In this document: positions 53,296 through 61,023 of the stretch, in pieces
Position numbering within the stretch: the stretch's first letter is position 1
Layout of the letters: the number at the start of each line of letters is the position of its first letter
Assembly (NCBI RefSeq): GCF_039851975.1
Contig: NZ_CP156660.1
Location: 4,035,035-4,099,034, forward strand
Direction of reading: 5' to 3'
DNA length: 64,000 nucleotides
Source of the DNA: Desulfoscipio sp. XC116
Lineage (GTDB): Bacteria > Bacillota > Desulfotomaculia > Desulfotomaculales > Desulfallaceae
The notes under the pieces: model-generated
The model's database searches: none
Told to the model about the DNA's origin: nothing
The model's input: only the letters and a program-made list of their open reading frames with translations
Position numbers and translations under genes: made by a program

Positions 53296-54600
53296 ATGGA
53301 TAAAAAAATATTAATTAGAAATTTTGGTCCTGTGTCCAATTGTGAACTAGAAATAAATGATTTTATTCTGTTTATTGGCGAACAGGCAAGTGGGAAAAGC
53401 ACTATATGTAAATGCATTTATTTTTTCAGAGCCATGCGTGATGATATTTTCACCTATCTGGTTGAGTCTATCAATAATAGAAGCTTTGATAAGTTTCCTC
53501 GTGTTTTATACACAAGAATTAGACAGAGATTCCTCGATTTCTTTGGTTCTTCCAGGCATCTAGATAATACGTTTTTAAAATTTAATTATAGCAGTACGAG
53601 CTACATTGAAATCACTCTATCACCCAAGGAAAGAAATATTACAACCGATTATAGCTCTGATATGTTAAAAAGTCTAATAAACCTCGAAGAAAGGGCAAAA
53701 AGGTTTTGTAATGATCTTTATCAATACAATGATAATTTATCCAGCACACAAGTACAGTTAATTGAGAAACGTGCTTTTTATCAAGAGCTTAAACTTGAAC
53801 TTAATAGAATTTTTAACGACGATAGAGAACTTGTTTATATTCCAGCAGGCAGAAGTCTGTTGTCATTGCTTTCAGACCAATTATCCACAATATCCCTGGC
53901 TAACCTCGACTATATTACAAGCCAATTCCTAAGAATAATTCAAGAGGAAAAAATAAGTTTTAAGGATGGTATTGATGAACTAATATCAAGAAAAAAGCAT
54001 ACAACAATCGAACCAATAAATAGAAAGATGGTCGAACTTGCAAAGGTTACACTAAGGAATATATTAAAAGGAGAATACAGGAACGATATAAATGGGGAAA
54101 AAATTATACTGGATAGCCAATCCAGTAAATTTGTTAAAATAAATTATGCATCTTCAGGACAACACGAATCAATTTGGATACTATACATGATTTTTAGTTG
54201 GATTTTAAATCAGAAAAAAATGTTCGTGGTTATTGAGGAACCTGAGGCACATCTATTTCCAGTAGCCCAAAGGGATTTAGTAAACCTAATTGCACTTTTC
54301 TCCAATCAAAATAATAATCAAGTGCTTATAACTACCCATAGCCCGTATATTTTAACATCAATAAATAATCTTTTATATGCTTATAAGGTAGGTCAAGAAA
54401 AAGAAAATGCTGTTAATAGAGTCATAGACAAGGAATATTGGCTTAATACTAAAAGAGTATCGGCTTATTATCTTGAAAGCAATAAACAGCCTCAAAGTAT
54501 GATAGACAACGAAGTTAACTTGGTAAAAGCCGAAAAGATTGATGATATTTCGAGTATAATTAATGATGAGTACACCAAACTATATGATCTGGAGGATTAA
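53296..54600 (+). CDS. AAA/ABC-type ATPase (OLD/RecF-like) of a two-gene module
   Basis: 434 residues from ATG 53296, with AAAGGTG 8 nt upstream. Walker A GEQASGKST at about 28-36, an ABC-like signature ASSGQHESIW, Walker B MFVVIEEPEAHLFP and a following LITTHSPYIL with the conserved His place it in the AAA_15/AAA_21 group related to RecF/SMC and OLD proteins. The region between Walker A and signature is helical, and no TOPRIM domain is present. It ends in an 85-residue tail. The next gene starts right after its stop, with the ribosome site inside this gene, so the two are coupled. AT-rich base use unlike its neighbours suggests horizontal acquisition. Function, perhaps phage defence, is inference. 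Confidence 0.8.
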   Translation: MDKKILIRNFGPVSNCELEINDFILFIGEQASGKSTICKCIYFFRAMRDDIFTYLVESINNRSFDKFPRVLYTRIRQRFLDFFGSSRHLDNTFLKFNYSSTSYIEITLSPKERNITTDYSSDMLKSLINLEERAKRFCNDLYQYNDNLSSTQVQLIEKRAFYQELKLELNRIFNDDRELVYIPAGRSLLSLLSDQLSTISLANLDYITSQFLRIIQEEKISFKDGIDELISRKKHTTIEPINRKMVELAKVTLRNILKGEYRNDINGEKIILDSQSSKFVKINYASSGQHESIWILYMIFSWILNQKKMFVVIEEPEAHLFPVAQRDLVNLIALFSNQNNNQVLITTHSPYILTSINNLLYAYKVGQEKENAVNRVIDKEYWLNTKRVSAYYLESNKQPQSMIDNEVNLVKAEKIDDISSIINDEYTKLYDLED

Positions 54601-55089
54601 ATGATTTCCTTAGGATATCCTGAATGTGAAAAATCAAGAAGAGATCAAACAATAACTCTAAAAGATCGTACCGGCGGGAATAGTAGGTATATTGGAAGCA
54701 ATCCCGGCGCAAAGCTAATTATGCAAATTGAAATTGACGGATGCGTTATTAATGATCAAGACAAAAGAAAATGTGATTATCTAATTCTTAATTGTGATGA
54801 TAATGTATCATATTTTATTGAACTAAAAGGAAGCAATATTAGTGATGCTTATAAACAAATAGCTGAAACATATTTTGAATTAAATAAGATTGCTCAATTC
54901 AGAACTAACGTTATTGACGAACACTTCAAAATGATGGCAAGGGTTGTTCTAGCCAAAGGAAATGTCCCCAGGATCATACCCAGTTCTTATCGCAAACTGG
55001 TTAAAATATTGGAACAGGTCAATGGTGAAAAAGTTAAAGATGGTATACATATCAAAAGAATAAAATCCGGTCAACCAGAAATATTATAG
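54601..55089 (+). CDS. Small PD-(D/E)XK nuclease-like protein partnered with the ATPase
   Basis: 162 residues. The core KRKCDYLILNC followed by SYFIELKGSNISDAYKQIAE fits the PD-(D/E)XK nuclease pattern: Asp59, then Glu74-x-Lys76 on the next strand, then a helix with Gln. The N-terminal part (RRDQTITLKDRTGGNSRYIG) is basic and may bind nucleic acid. Nothing else is recognisable. ATG follows the ATPase stop directly (TAAATG), with GGAGG 5 nt upstream. I infer an effector nuclease controlled by the ATPase; this was not confirmed by any search. Confidence 0.65.
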   Translation: MISLGYPECEKSRRDQTITLKDRTGGNSRYIGSNPGAKLIMQIEIDGCVINDQDKRKCDYLILNCDDNVSYFIELKGSNISDAYKQIAETYFELNKIAQFRTNVIDEHFKMMARVVLAKGNVPRIIPSSYRKLVKILEQVNGEKVKDGIHIKRIKSGQPEIL

Positions 55090-55106
55090 TTAATTAATTA
55101 TATAGT

Positions 55107-55549
55107 CTACCTATAAATTTTCAGCATCAACCAACCGCATGTGATACTGAGTTTATTACCAAAGTTTATTTGCTCCAAAGCTACTGCTTGTTTTTCATCA
55201 AATACCACCTTAGGACCGTTAGGTATAGGATAAATTTCCTTCACCCTGGGAAATTTATCAAAAACCTTCACAAAGGTTTCTAACTGTTCGGCTTCCAATA
55301 CTTGTTTTAAAACAACACCATTCTCATCCGCTTGTTCCTCTTCACAGAGAATGGGCTCCACTTCAATTATATCTTCATCGACTTTTTTAAACGAATACTA
55401 ATTTTAGATGGAGCTACCACCTGTTCGCTATTTAAATAAGCATCAAGAGTTGCACCCGTTTCCTTTGCTAAACCTTTGATTTTAGCGAACCATTTGTTTC
55501 GGTGACCGCCTCTGCTTAAGCACAAACAATGCATGCTCAGTATCATCAT
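55107..55549 (-). pseudogene. Broken gene fragment, unrecognised (possible helicase-type defence gene)
   Basis: Two frames make one coding track: KIKGLAKETGATLDAYLNSE, APSKISIRLKK, then after a shift at a run of six A (about 55383-55389) VDEDIIEVEPILCEEE, VFDKFPRVKEIYPIPNGPKV and FDEKQAVALEQI. Both ends are missing. The 5' end merges into the right 42-bp repeat. The last segment is reminiscent of the lead-in to an ATP-binding site in large helicases, but this is weak. Confidence 0.45.
55489..55530. repeat. 42-bp direct repeat, right copy
   Basis: Exact copy of 53044-53085, here without the other hairpin arm, so the left copy is likely the source. Confidence 0.9.
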
Positions 55550-55658
55550 TGCAAATACAGTAGCTTTATTTTTAAATCTAATTATATCAAATTAACCAAG
55601 GATGATCATCCACAGCACCACTGTTTTGTGACAAAGCTGACCATTGTATACATGGCAA

Positions 55659-56021
55659 TTATTCCGTCAGCCCGAGCTCCAGTGCTTTATTTACCGAGTA
55701 CTGTTCTATTGCGTCTTCAATGTACTGGTTTAATGACTTTCCTTCTATCATCGCCATTTGTGCGGCCTGCTTATGGAGCTCGGGCCTAATCCTTATATTG
55801 AAGCTGCCTTTATACATTCTTTCAGGTTCCTTCTCATTCAAACGGCACAGTTCAAAATAATCCTCGACCGCTTCCTCAAACGCCGCCTTGAGTTCTCCGA
55901 CACTGGCGCCTTCAAAACTGATCAGATCATTTATGCCTTCAATCTTACCGAAGAATGTTTCATCCTCTGTACTATAATGCACTGAACCAATATAATCTTG
56001 ATATATCATAACATCTTTCAT
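55659..56021 (-). CDS. hicB: HicB-type antitoxin
   Basis: 120 residues. The N-terminal HicB fold (YQDYIGSVHYSTEDETFFGK, IEGINDLISFEGASVGELKA) is followed by a C-terminal ribbon-helix-helix (NIRIRPELHKQAAQMAMIEG, KSLNQYIEDAIEQY). It would neutralise a HicA mRNA nuclease and repress its own operon. Only a broken hicA lies upstream, with its stop 2 bases before this start, so hicB is an orphan. Confidence 0.88.
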   Translation of the reverse strand: MKDVMIYQDYIGSVHYSTEDETFFGKIEGINDLISFEGASVGELKAAFEEAVEDYFELCRLNEKEPERMYKGSFNIRIRPELHKQAAQMAMIEGKSLNQYIEDAIEQYSVNKALELGLTE

Positions 56022-56023
56022 GG

Positions 56024-56181
56024 TTAAAGCACTCCTTGTTTTTTTAATTCTTCTATCAGTTGCTCAATCTGATACTTCTTCAATAGCTTTCCCGGATGCG
56101 GCCTATGAAGTCTCACGATTTGCCCTGTATCGTTATTAATAAAAGCAACCCTTGATCCAGAAGTGCGGCCTCTATGATCTG
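56024..56181 (-). pseudogene. hicA: Truncated hicA toxin
   Basis: The C-terminal part is intact in sequence (GRTSGSRVAFINNDTGQIVR, LHRPHPGKLLKKYQIEQLIE), typical of HicA, including the catalytic His in the HRPHP segment. The N-terminus is gone; the frame meets TAA at the junction with an IS256-type fragment. Confidence 0.7.
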
Positions 56182-56305
56182 TTTATGGTCTCGGAGAACC
56201 CCGAAAGCCCATCTTTACAGGCAATCAGGATGTCTTCTACACCCCTGTTTTTAGGTCATTACGCACACCAAGCCAAAAGCTGGCACTTTCATTTTCCCCA
56301 ATTGT
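56182..56305 (-). mobile_element. IS256-family transposase remnant
   Basis: Minus-strand reading gives ENESASFWLGVRNDLK, then after a one-base shift RGVEDILIACKDGLSGFSET, a well-known stretch of IS256/Mutator transposases. Only about 40 residues survive. It abuts the broken hicA and may have caused the break. The stretch 56306-56500 shows nothing else. Confidence 0.7.
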
Positions 56306-56503
56306 GCGGGTTTTTCGTGACCATTTATGAGAATTTTATCATGTTCTTTAACAAAAAGAGGGTCCTGGTACAGAATAAAGTAGTTGCTAACAATAAGTCT
56401 TTCGATTATAAGCAAGGACTATGAGACTTGCCCCGCCTCGTTCGGCACCGTTCCCTAAATGCGGAGTTATCAAATAATATCGGGATTTGGTTCCTTAAAT
56501 GTG

Positions 56504-56532
56504 TTGACCGGTGAATGATCCGGGAGTACAAT
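56504..56532 (+). promoter_or_regulatory. Sigma-A type promoter of the AAA_14 gene
   Basis: TTGACC (56504-56509), 17-base spacer, TACAAT (56527-56532). The start would be about 25 bases before the ATG. Confidence 0.65.
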
Positions 56533-56562
56533 GGAAATAATAAAAGCGTGTGAGGTGGTATC

Positions 56563-57840
56563 ATGGTCAACCGAATAGCAAGAAACGAATACCTGGACTG
56601 GTTAAAACGCTGGCGGGAAAAGCAAATCATCAAGGTCGTGTCGGGCGTGCGCCGAAGCGGAAAGTCCACGCTATTCGATATATACCGTGATTATCTGCTT
56701 GGTAACGGTGTTGAGAAAGAGCAGGTCATCATGCTAAACTTTGAGGACATTGAGTATGAAAATCTATCTGATTACCGGCTTTTGTACGATTATGTAACGG
56801 AGCGGCTTGCGCCGGACAAGATGAATTACATCTTTCTGGACGAGATACAGCACGTTGCCGCCTTTGAAAAGGCGGTAGACAGCTTATTCCTGAAAAAAAA
56901 CTGCGACGTGTATATTACAGGCTCAAACGCATGGTTTCTTTCCAGCGACCTTGCCACGGTGCTTTCCGGCAGGTATGTGGAACTCAAAATGCTGCCGCTT
57001 TCTTTTCGGGAGTATTATACCGGTCTTGAAGAAACGAAGCAGCACGGTCTTTCCAAAAGGGAAAAGTTTGAACGCTATCTGGAATTCAGCTCATTTCCCT
57101 ACATCCTGCGGTTTGAGCTGAACAAACGGGAAACCCGCGAGTATTTGCAGGGCCTGTATAACACGGTGCTGCTCAATGACATCGTGGCTCGTAAAAAGAT
57201 AACAGATGTGGAACAGCTCAAAAAGGTTGTACGGTTCATGCTCCACAACATTGGCAATAAAACCTCCGCAACCAAAATCGCCAACACCTTAAGATCTTCG
57301 GGGAGCGGCGCGGACCAAAAGACCGTCGGTAAATATCTTGACGGACTCACGGAAAGCTTGCTTCTGTATGAAGCGCCGCGTTATAACATCAAGGGCAAGC
57401 AGTATCTGACGACGCAGCCGAAATACTATGCGGTAGATATCGGCCTTAGGAATATGCTTGTGCGCGGCAAAGAAAGCGACATCGGGCATATTTTAGAGAA
57501 TGTAGTCTACCTGGAGCTGCTCCGGCGCGGCTATGAGGTTTATGTCGGAGAGATAGACGACGGTGAAGTGGACTTCGTGGCACGAAATGACGAGGGGCTT
57601 GAATACTACCAGATCGCGGCAACAACGCTCGATGAAGAGACGCTTGCCCGTGAGCTCGCCCCGTTCAGGAAAATAACGGACAACTACCCCAAAACCTTGC
57701 TGACGCTGGATGATGTATTTGGCGCAGCAGATTACGACGGCATCAAGAAGAGGAATCTGCCGGAGTGGCTGCTTGAACAGGCGGAATACAGCGGGCATTT
57801 TTTAATGTGCCGCCCGCCGGACCCAGCCAGTTCTGACTAA
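56563..57840 (+). CDS. AAA_14/DUF4143 ATP-binding protein
   Basis: 425 residues. Walker A VVSGVRRSGKSTLFDI at about 25-40, Walker B YIFLDEIQHV, sensor-like YITGSNAWFLSSDLATVLSG, then the C-terminal DUF4143 domain (LLYEAPRYNIKGKQYLTTQP, YAVDIGLRN, ENVVYLELLRRGYEVYVGEI, DGEVDFVARN). The last part resembles a restriction-endonuclease fold. These proteins are common accessory ATPases of unknown role. GAGGTGG lies 4 nt before the ATG and a good promoter lies upstream. The GC content is higher than that of the ATPase/nuclease pair. Confidence 0.9.
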   Translation: MVNRIARNEYLDWLKRWREKQIIKVVSGVRRSGKSTLFDIYRDYLLGNGVEKEQVIMLNFEDIEYENLSDYRLLYDYVTERLAPDKMNYIFLDEIQHVAAFEKAVDSLFLKKNCDVYITGSNAWFLSSDLATVLSGRYVELKMLPLSFREYYTGLEETKQHGLSKREKFERYLEFSSFPYILRFELNKRETREYLQGLYNTVLLNDIVARKKITDVEQLKKVVRFMLHNIGNKTSATKIANTLRSSGSGADQKTVGKYLDGLTESLLLYEAPRYNIKGKQYLTTQPKYYAVDIGLRNMLVRGKESDIGHILENVVYLELLRRGYEVYVGEIDDGEVDFVARNDEGLEYYQIAATTLDEETLARELAPFRKITDNYPKTLLTLDDVFGAADYDGIKKRNLPEWLLEQAEYSGHFLMCRPPDPASSD

Positions 57841-57871
57841 TGGTATCAACCCAGACCCAGCTCTTTTTTGA

Positions 57872-57900
57872 TTGACAAACGCTAGTGCACATGATATTTT
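57872..57900 (+). promoter_or_regulatory. Promoter of the MNT nucleotidyltransferase
   Basis: Consensus TTGACA (57872-57877), 17-base spacer, TATTTT (57895-57900). The leader to GTG 58038 is about 130 bases. Confidence 0.55.
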
Positions 57901-58037
57901 AGTCATATACCATATTTTAGTAGAATTAAATTAACTCTTAGGGTTTAACAACCATTAACGTATATTACGGACTTTCGCGAAAGGTACTTCTAAAGATGTT
58001 TGTGTATCCCCAGTCGCAAGTGAATGGAGGACTTAGT

Positions 58038-58319
58038 GTGAACCCAGTTGAGTGTATACAAGAGCATATGTTAGAATTACGCGATAACTATAAGGTTTCC
58101 AAATTAGGAATTTTCGGCTCATTTGCCCGAGGTGAAGCTAAAGGATCAAGTGACATTGATATACTGGTGGAATTTAGCGACTACGTGGATTTGTTTCACT
58201 TCATCAAGTTGCAATATCACTTGACAGAGATTCTTGGTCGGAAAGTGGACCTGGTTACGCCGGATGCCTTAAAACCGATCATAAAAGACCGGGTTCTACA
58301 GGAGGTACTGTATATATGA
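58038..58319 (+). CDS. MNT-type minimal nucleotidyltransferase (antitoxin-like)
   Basis: About 93 residues from GTG 58038, with GGAGG 7 nt upstream. KLGIFGSFARGEAKGSSDID contains GSFARG and the metal-binding S-D-I-D; KVDLVTPDALKP follows. In MNT/HEPN pairs this protein adds AMP to its toxin. The usual HEPN partner should follow, but only a 22-codon frame is present. Confidence 0.85.
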   Translation: MNPVECIQEHMLELRDNYKVSKLGIFGSFARGEAKGSSDIDILVEFSDYVDLFHFIKLQYHLTEILGRKVDLVTPDALKPIIKDRVLQEVLYI

Positions 58320-58384
58320 CAATACGTGAATCCCTGCCTGCATTGGCGCCGCTGATCAAGCGAGTAATCGTAGAAAGGCAATAA
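58316..58384 (+). CDS. Very short frame coupled to the MNT gene
   Basis: 22 codons starting with ATGA overlap at the MNT stop (MTIRESLPALAPLIKRVIVE). It ends one base before the TagH stop. It may be the stub of a deleted partner gene; no HEPN motif (R-x4-6-H) is visible. Confidence 0.3.
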   Translation: MTIRESLPALAPLIKRVIVERQ

Positions 58385-59119
58385 CTATTTCTTCGCCAAA
58401 AATTCTTCATACCGGTCGCAAAGCTCCCTGGTTTCCCCAAAGGCAATCTGCTTGCCTTTGTCCAGCCAGAGCACCTTGTTGCACATCCTTTTAATTTGAT
58501 CTAACGAATGGGACACCAGGATGGTTGTCACTCCGCTATGAATGATCTCCATCATTTTGGCTTCGCTCTTCTTCCGGAAGGCCCCATCGCCGACTGACAG
58601 CACTTCATCCAAAATTAAAATCTCCGGATTAACCAAGCAAGCAATGGAAAAAGCCAGCCTGGATTTCATACCGGATGATAATTGTTTAAAGGGCCTGTCC
58701 TGAAACTCTTCAAGCTCGGCAAAAGCTATGATTTTTTCATACATCTCGTTCATGAACGCTCTTGTATATCCCAGCATGGCCCCGCGCAAATAAGTGTTTT
58801 CCTTCACCGTTAAATCACCGTCAAAACCGGAAGCCAGCTCGAGCAGCGCGGCAATATTGCCATTAACATTCACATGGCCCTTTGTAGGCACCATAATACC
58901 GGTAATTACCTTCAGCAACGTGGATTTCCCCGCTCCGTTGCTGCCGATAATTCCGCATAAATCCCCCTTTTCAAGAGCAAAGGAAACGTCATCCACCGCC
59001 CAAAATTCCCTTATATCATATTTCCCCTGCAAGCGTCTGACTATATATTCCTTAATGCCGATTTCTTTAAAATCCCCTGTGATGTATCGAACGGATACAT
59101 TACGCAGCTTCACAATCAT
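58385..59119 (-). CDS. tagH: Polysaccharide ABC exporter ATPase (TagH/Wzt-like)
   Basis: 244 residues. Walker A IIGSNGAGKSTLLKVI, signature LSSGMKSRLAFS, Walker B PEILILDEVLSVGD, and an H-loop at TTILVSHSLDQ. The insertion GIKEYIVRRLQGKY near the start is typical of teichoic acid and O-antigen exporters. No C-terminal carbohydrate-binding domain is present, as in short TagH/Wzt forms. It is 11 bases downstream of the permease gene. Confidence 0.9.
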   Translation of the reverse strand: MIVKLRNVSVRYITGDFKEIGIKEYIVRRLQGKYDIREFWAVDDVSFALEKGDLCGIIGSNGAGKSTLLKVITGIMVPTKGHVNVNGNIAALLELASGFDGDLTVKENTYLRGAMLGYTRAFMNEMYEKIIAFAELEEFQDRPFKQLSSGMKSRLAFSIACLVNPEILILDEVLSVGDGAFRKKSEAKMMEIIHSGVTTILVSHSLDQIKRMCNKVLWLDKGKQIAFGETRELCDRYEEFLAKK

Positions 59120-59130
59120 AGTAGTCCCTC

Positions 59131-59937
59131 TTAAACATAGTATAGGAATTTGTAATTGTACTTTTTATAGATAACACCACCGACAATCATTGCCGCCAGA
59201 GCGTAAAACGCACAGAGCAAATGGTAATTAACCGATGGAACCGTATTGTCAATAACGATTGTTCTGAAATAAGTAATATACACAAAAATAGGGTTTAGGT
59301 GAAACATATATTGCATTGTTAGTGAATAAGAATCAATGGTATAAAATATGGCTGAAAGATACATTATCATCATCGTAAATACATCATATAGGTACTGAAT
59401 ATCCTTAAAAATAATAAATAATGCCGATAAGATTAAACCTATCCCAATGTTGAATATGAGCAAACAAGCAGTGGGATAGATTAACAGTATAAATTTCCAT
59501 GTAAAAGGTATGCCGTCCATAGCCACAAAAATAAAAAATATAACCAAAGTAAGAGCAAAATTAATTAACGAAGATACATTTTGGGAAAACACAAATAAAT
59601 ACTTGGGCACATTCACCTTGGTAAAGATCGAAGAATTAGCGACAAGAGCGGTCATACCACCGCCGGTAGCCTCCCGGTAGTAAAAGAATACCAAGTTTCC
59701 GGCAAACATATAGATAATAAAATGGGGAGTGGTTCTGCCGAAAAACTCCGTAAATACAATAGCCATCACTAAGAGTGTCAGCAGAGGCGCAAGCATGCTC
59801 CACAAAATTCCCAAAACAGTCCGCTTATACTTCTTTTTAAAATCCCTTTTTACAAGTTCCTCAAAGAGAAACTCATGCTTTTTCAGTTTTTTAAGCAACG
59901 AAAAAACTTTAATATTAATCCTAAAACTCTTTAGCAT
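59131..59937 (-). CDS. tagG: Polysaccharide ABC exporter permease (TagG/Wzm-like)
   Basis: 268 residues with about six helices and the ABC2-type start FEELVKRDFKKKYKRTVLGI followed by LWSMLAPLLTLLVMAIVFTE. It forms the membrane channel that exports lipid-linked polymer with the ATPase encoded next. Together they are a second export route besides the Wzx-type flippase. The ATG is 11-30 bases after weak ribosome sites. Confidence 0.9.
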   Translation of the reverse strand: MLKSFRINIKVFSLLKKLKKHEFLFEELVKRDFKKKYKRTVLGILWSMLAPLLTLLVMAIVFTEFFGRTTPHFIIYMFAGNLVFFYYREATGGGMTALVANSSIFTKVNVPKYLFVFSQNVSSLINFALTLVIFFIFVAMDGIPFTWKFILLIYPTACLLIFNIGIGLILSALFIIFKDIQYLYDVFTMMIMYLSAIFYTIDSYSLTMQYMFHLNPIFVYITYFRTIVIDNTVPSVNYHLLCAFYALAAMIVGGVIYKKYNYKFLYYV

Positions 59938-60109
59938 GGGAGTTCTCCTCTTTAATCCCTAAATGATGATACCAAAGAAGAAGAAACTAAAGCCGAAACC
60001 ATCTTAAAAACACAGCTTTTTCTGCACTGCAAATACCATACTTTAGCATAATAACATTAAATAACTTCATGTATCTTCTATTTCTCCATAATAAATAAGG
60101 CAATATCAT

Positions 60110-60968
60110 TTACTCGCCAAACTCGATGGCAACAGCCTTAAGTGCTGCGTCAATCACCTTATCCATATCATAATAACGATAACTACCCAACCTACCGCCA
60201 AAAATCACATTATTTTGGGTTTCAGCAAGTTTTGCATATTGAGTATATAACATATTATTTTTTTATCATTAACCGGGTAAAACGGTTCATCACCGGGCTT
60301 CCATTCTGAAGGATACTCTTTTGAAATCACAGTCATAGTTTGTTTTCCAAACTCAAAATGCTTATGCTCGATAATTCTGGTATACGGAATTTCACGATCA
60401 GTATAATTGACAACAGCATTGCCTTGGTAATTGTCACAGTCCAACAGCTCATGCTCAAAGCGCAAGGGCAACCTTTTAATAATAAAAGCCGGAAGCTCTG
60501 TACAGGGACGGCCCCATTGTTTCTCAGTATATCCTTTAATCAACTTCTCATAGACATCCCTGCCAACCAATGATAAAGCCTGTTCCTCCAAATTAAGAAG
60601 GTTCGATAATATTTAGCCGCCGGGTTTGCTCTTTTACTTTTGCCCTGGCTTGAGCCAGAGTCTTGAAGGTATTCATATTGAAAGGTAAATTATATAATTC
60701 ACCTTTATAAATAGCAACAGGAGAATTAATGTAATTATTAAACTCTGCAAACTGATTGATGTATCGCCAAACCTTTTCATTGCAGGTATGAAAGATCTGT
60801 GCTCCATATTTGTACACATTGATTCCATCTACGGATTCACAATATTATATTACCACCAATGTGGCCACGTTTATCTATCACAAGACAATATTGGCCCCGC
60901 TTGTAGGCATCATAGGCAAAAATGGAACTCAACAGACCTACACCAACGATAAGATAATTGTATTTCAT
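60110..60968 (-). pseudogene. glf: UDP-galactopyranose mutase with three frameshifts
   Basis: Coding track: MKYNYLIVGVGLLSSIFAYD, GINVYKYGAQIFHTCNEKVW, NLPFNMNTFKTL, then LVGRDVYEKLIKGYTEKQWG, GDEPFYPVNDKK, and NNVIFGGRLGSYRYYDMDKV to the stop at 60110. Single-base shifts are needed near 60842 (extra base at ATATAATATTG), near 60600 and near 60256 (a short A run). All are in low-complexity AT stretches. The FAD-binding GxGxxG is also altered (GVGLLSS). The gene is almost surely inactive. It stood between the exporter genes and UDP-glucose dehydrogenase. Confidence 0.85.
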
Positions 60969-61023
60969 TATCTTATCGGCAGGATACTAGATCTTTATGG
61001 AAAGGCTCATCTAAACTCCTTAT

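Noticed and set aside
56152-56424. 90-codon plus-strand frame
   Set aside because: It is antisense to the hicA and IS256 remnants, which explain the sequence better.
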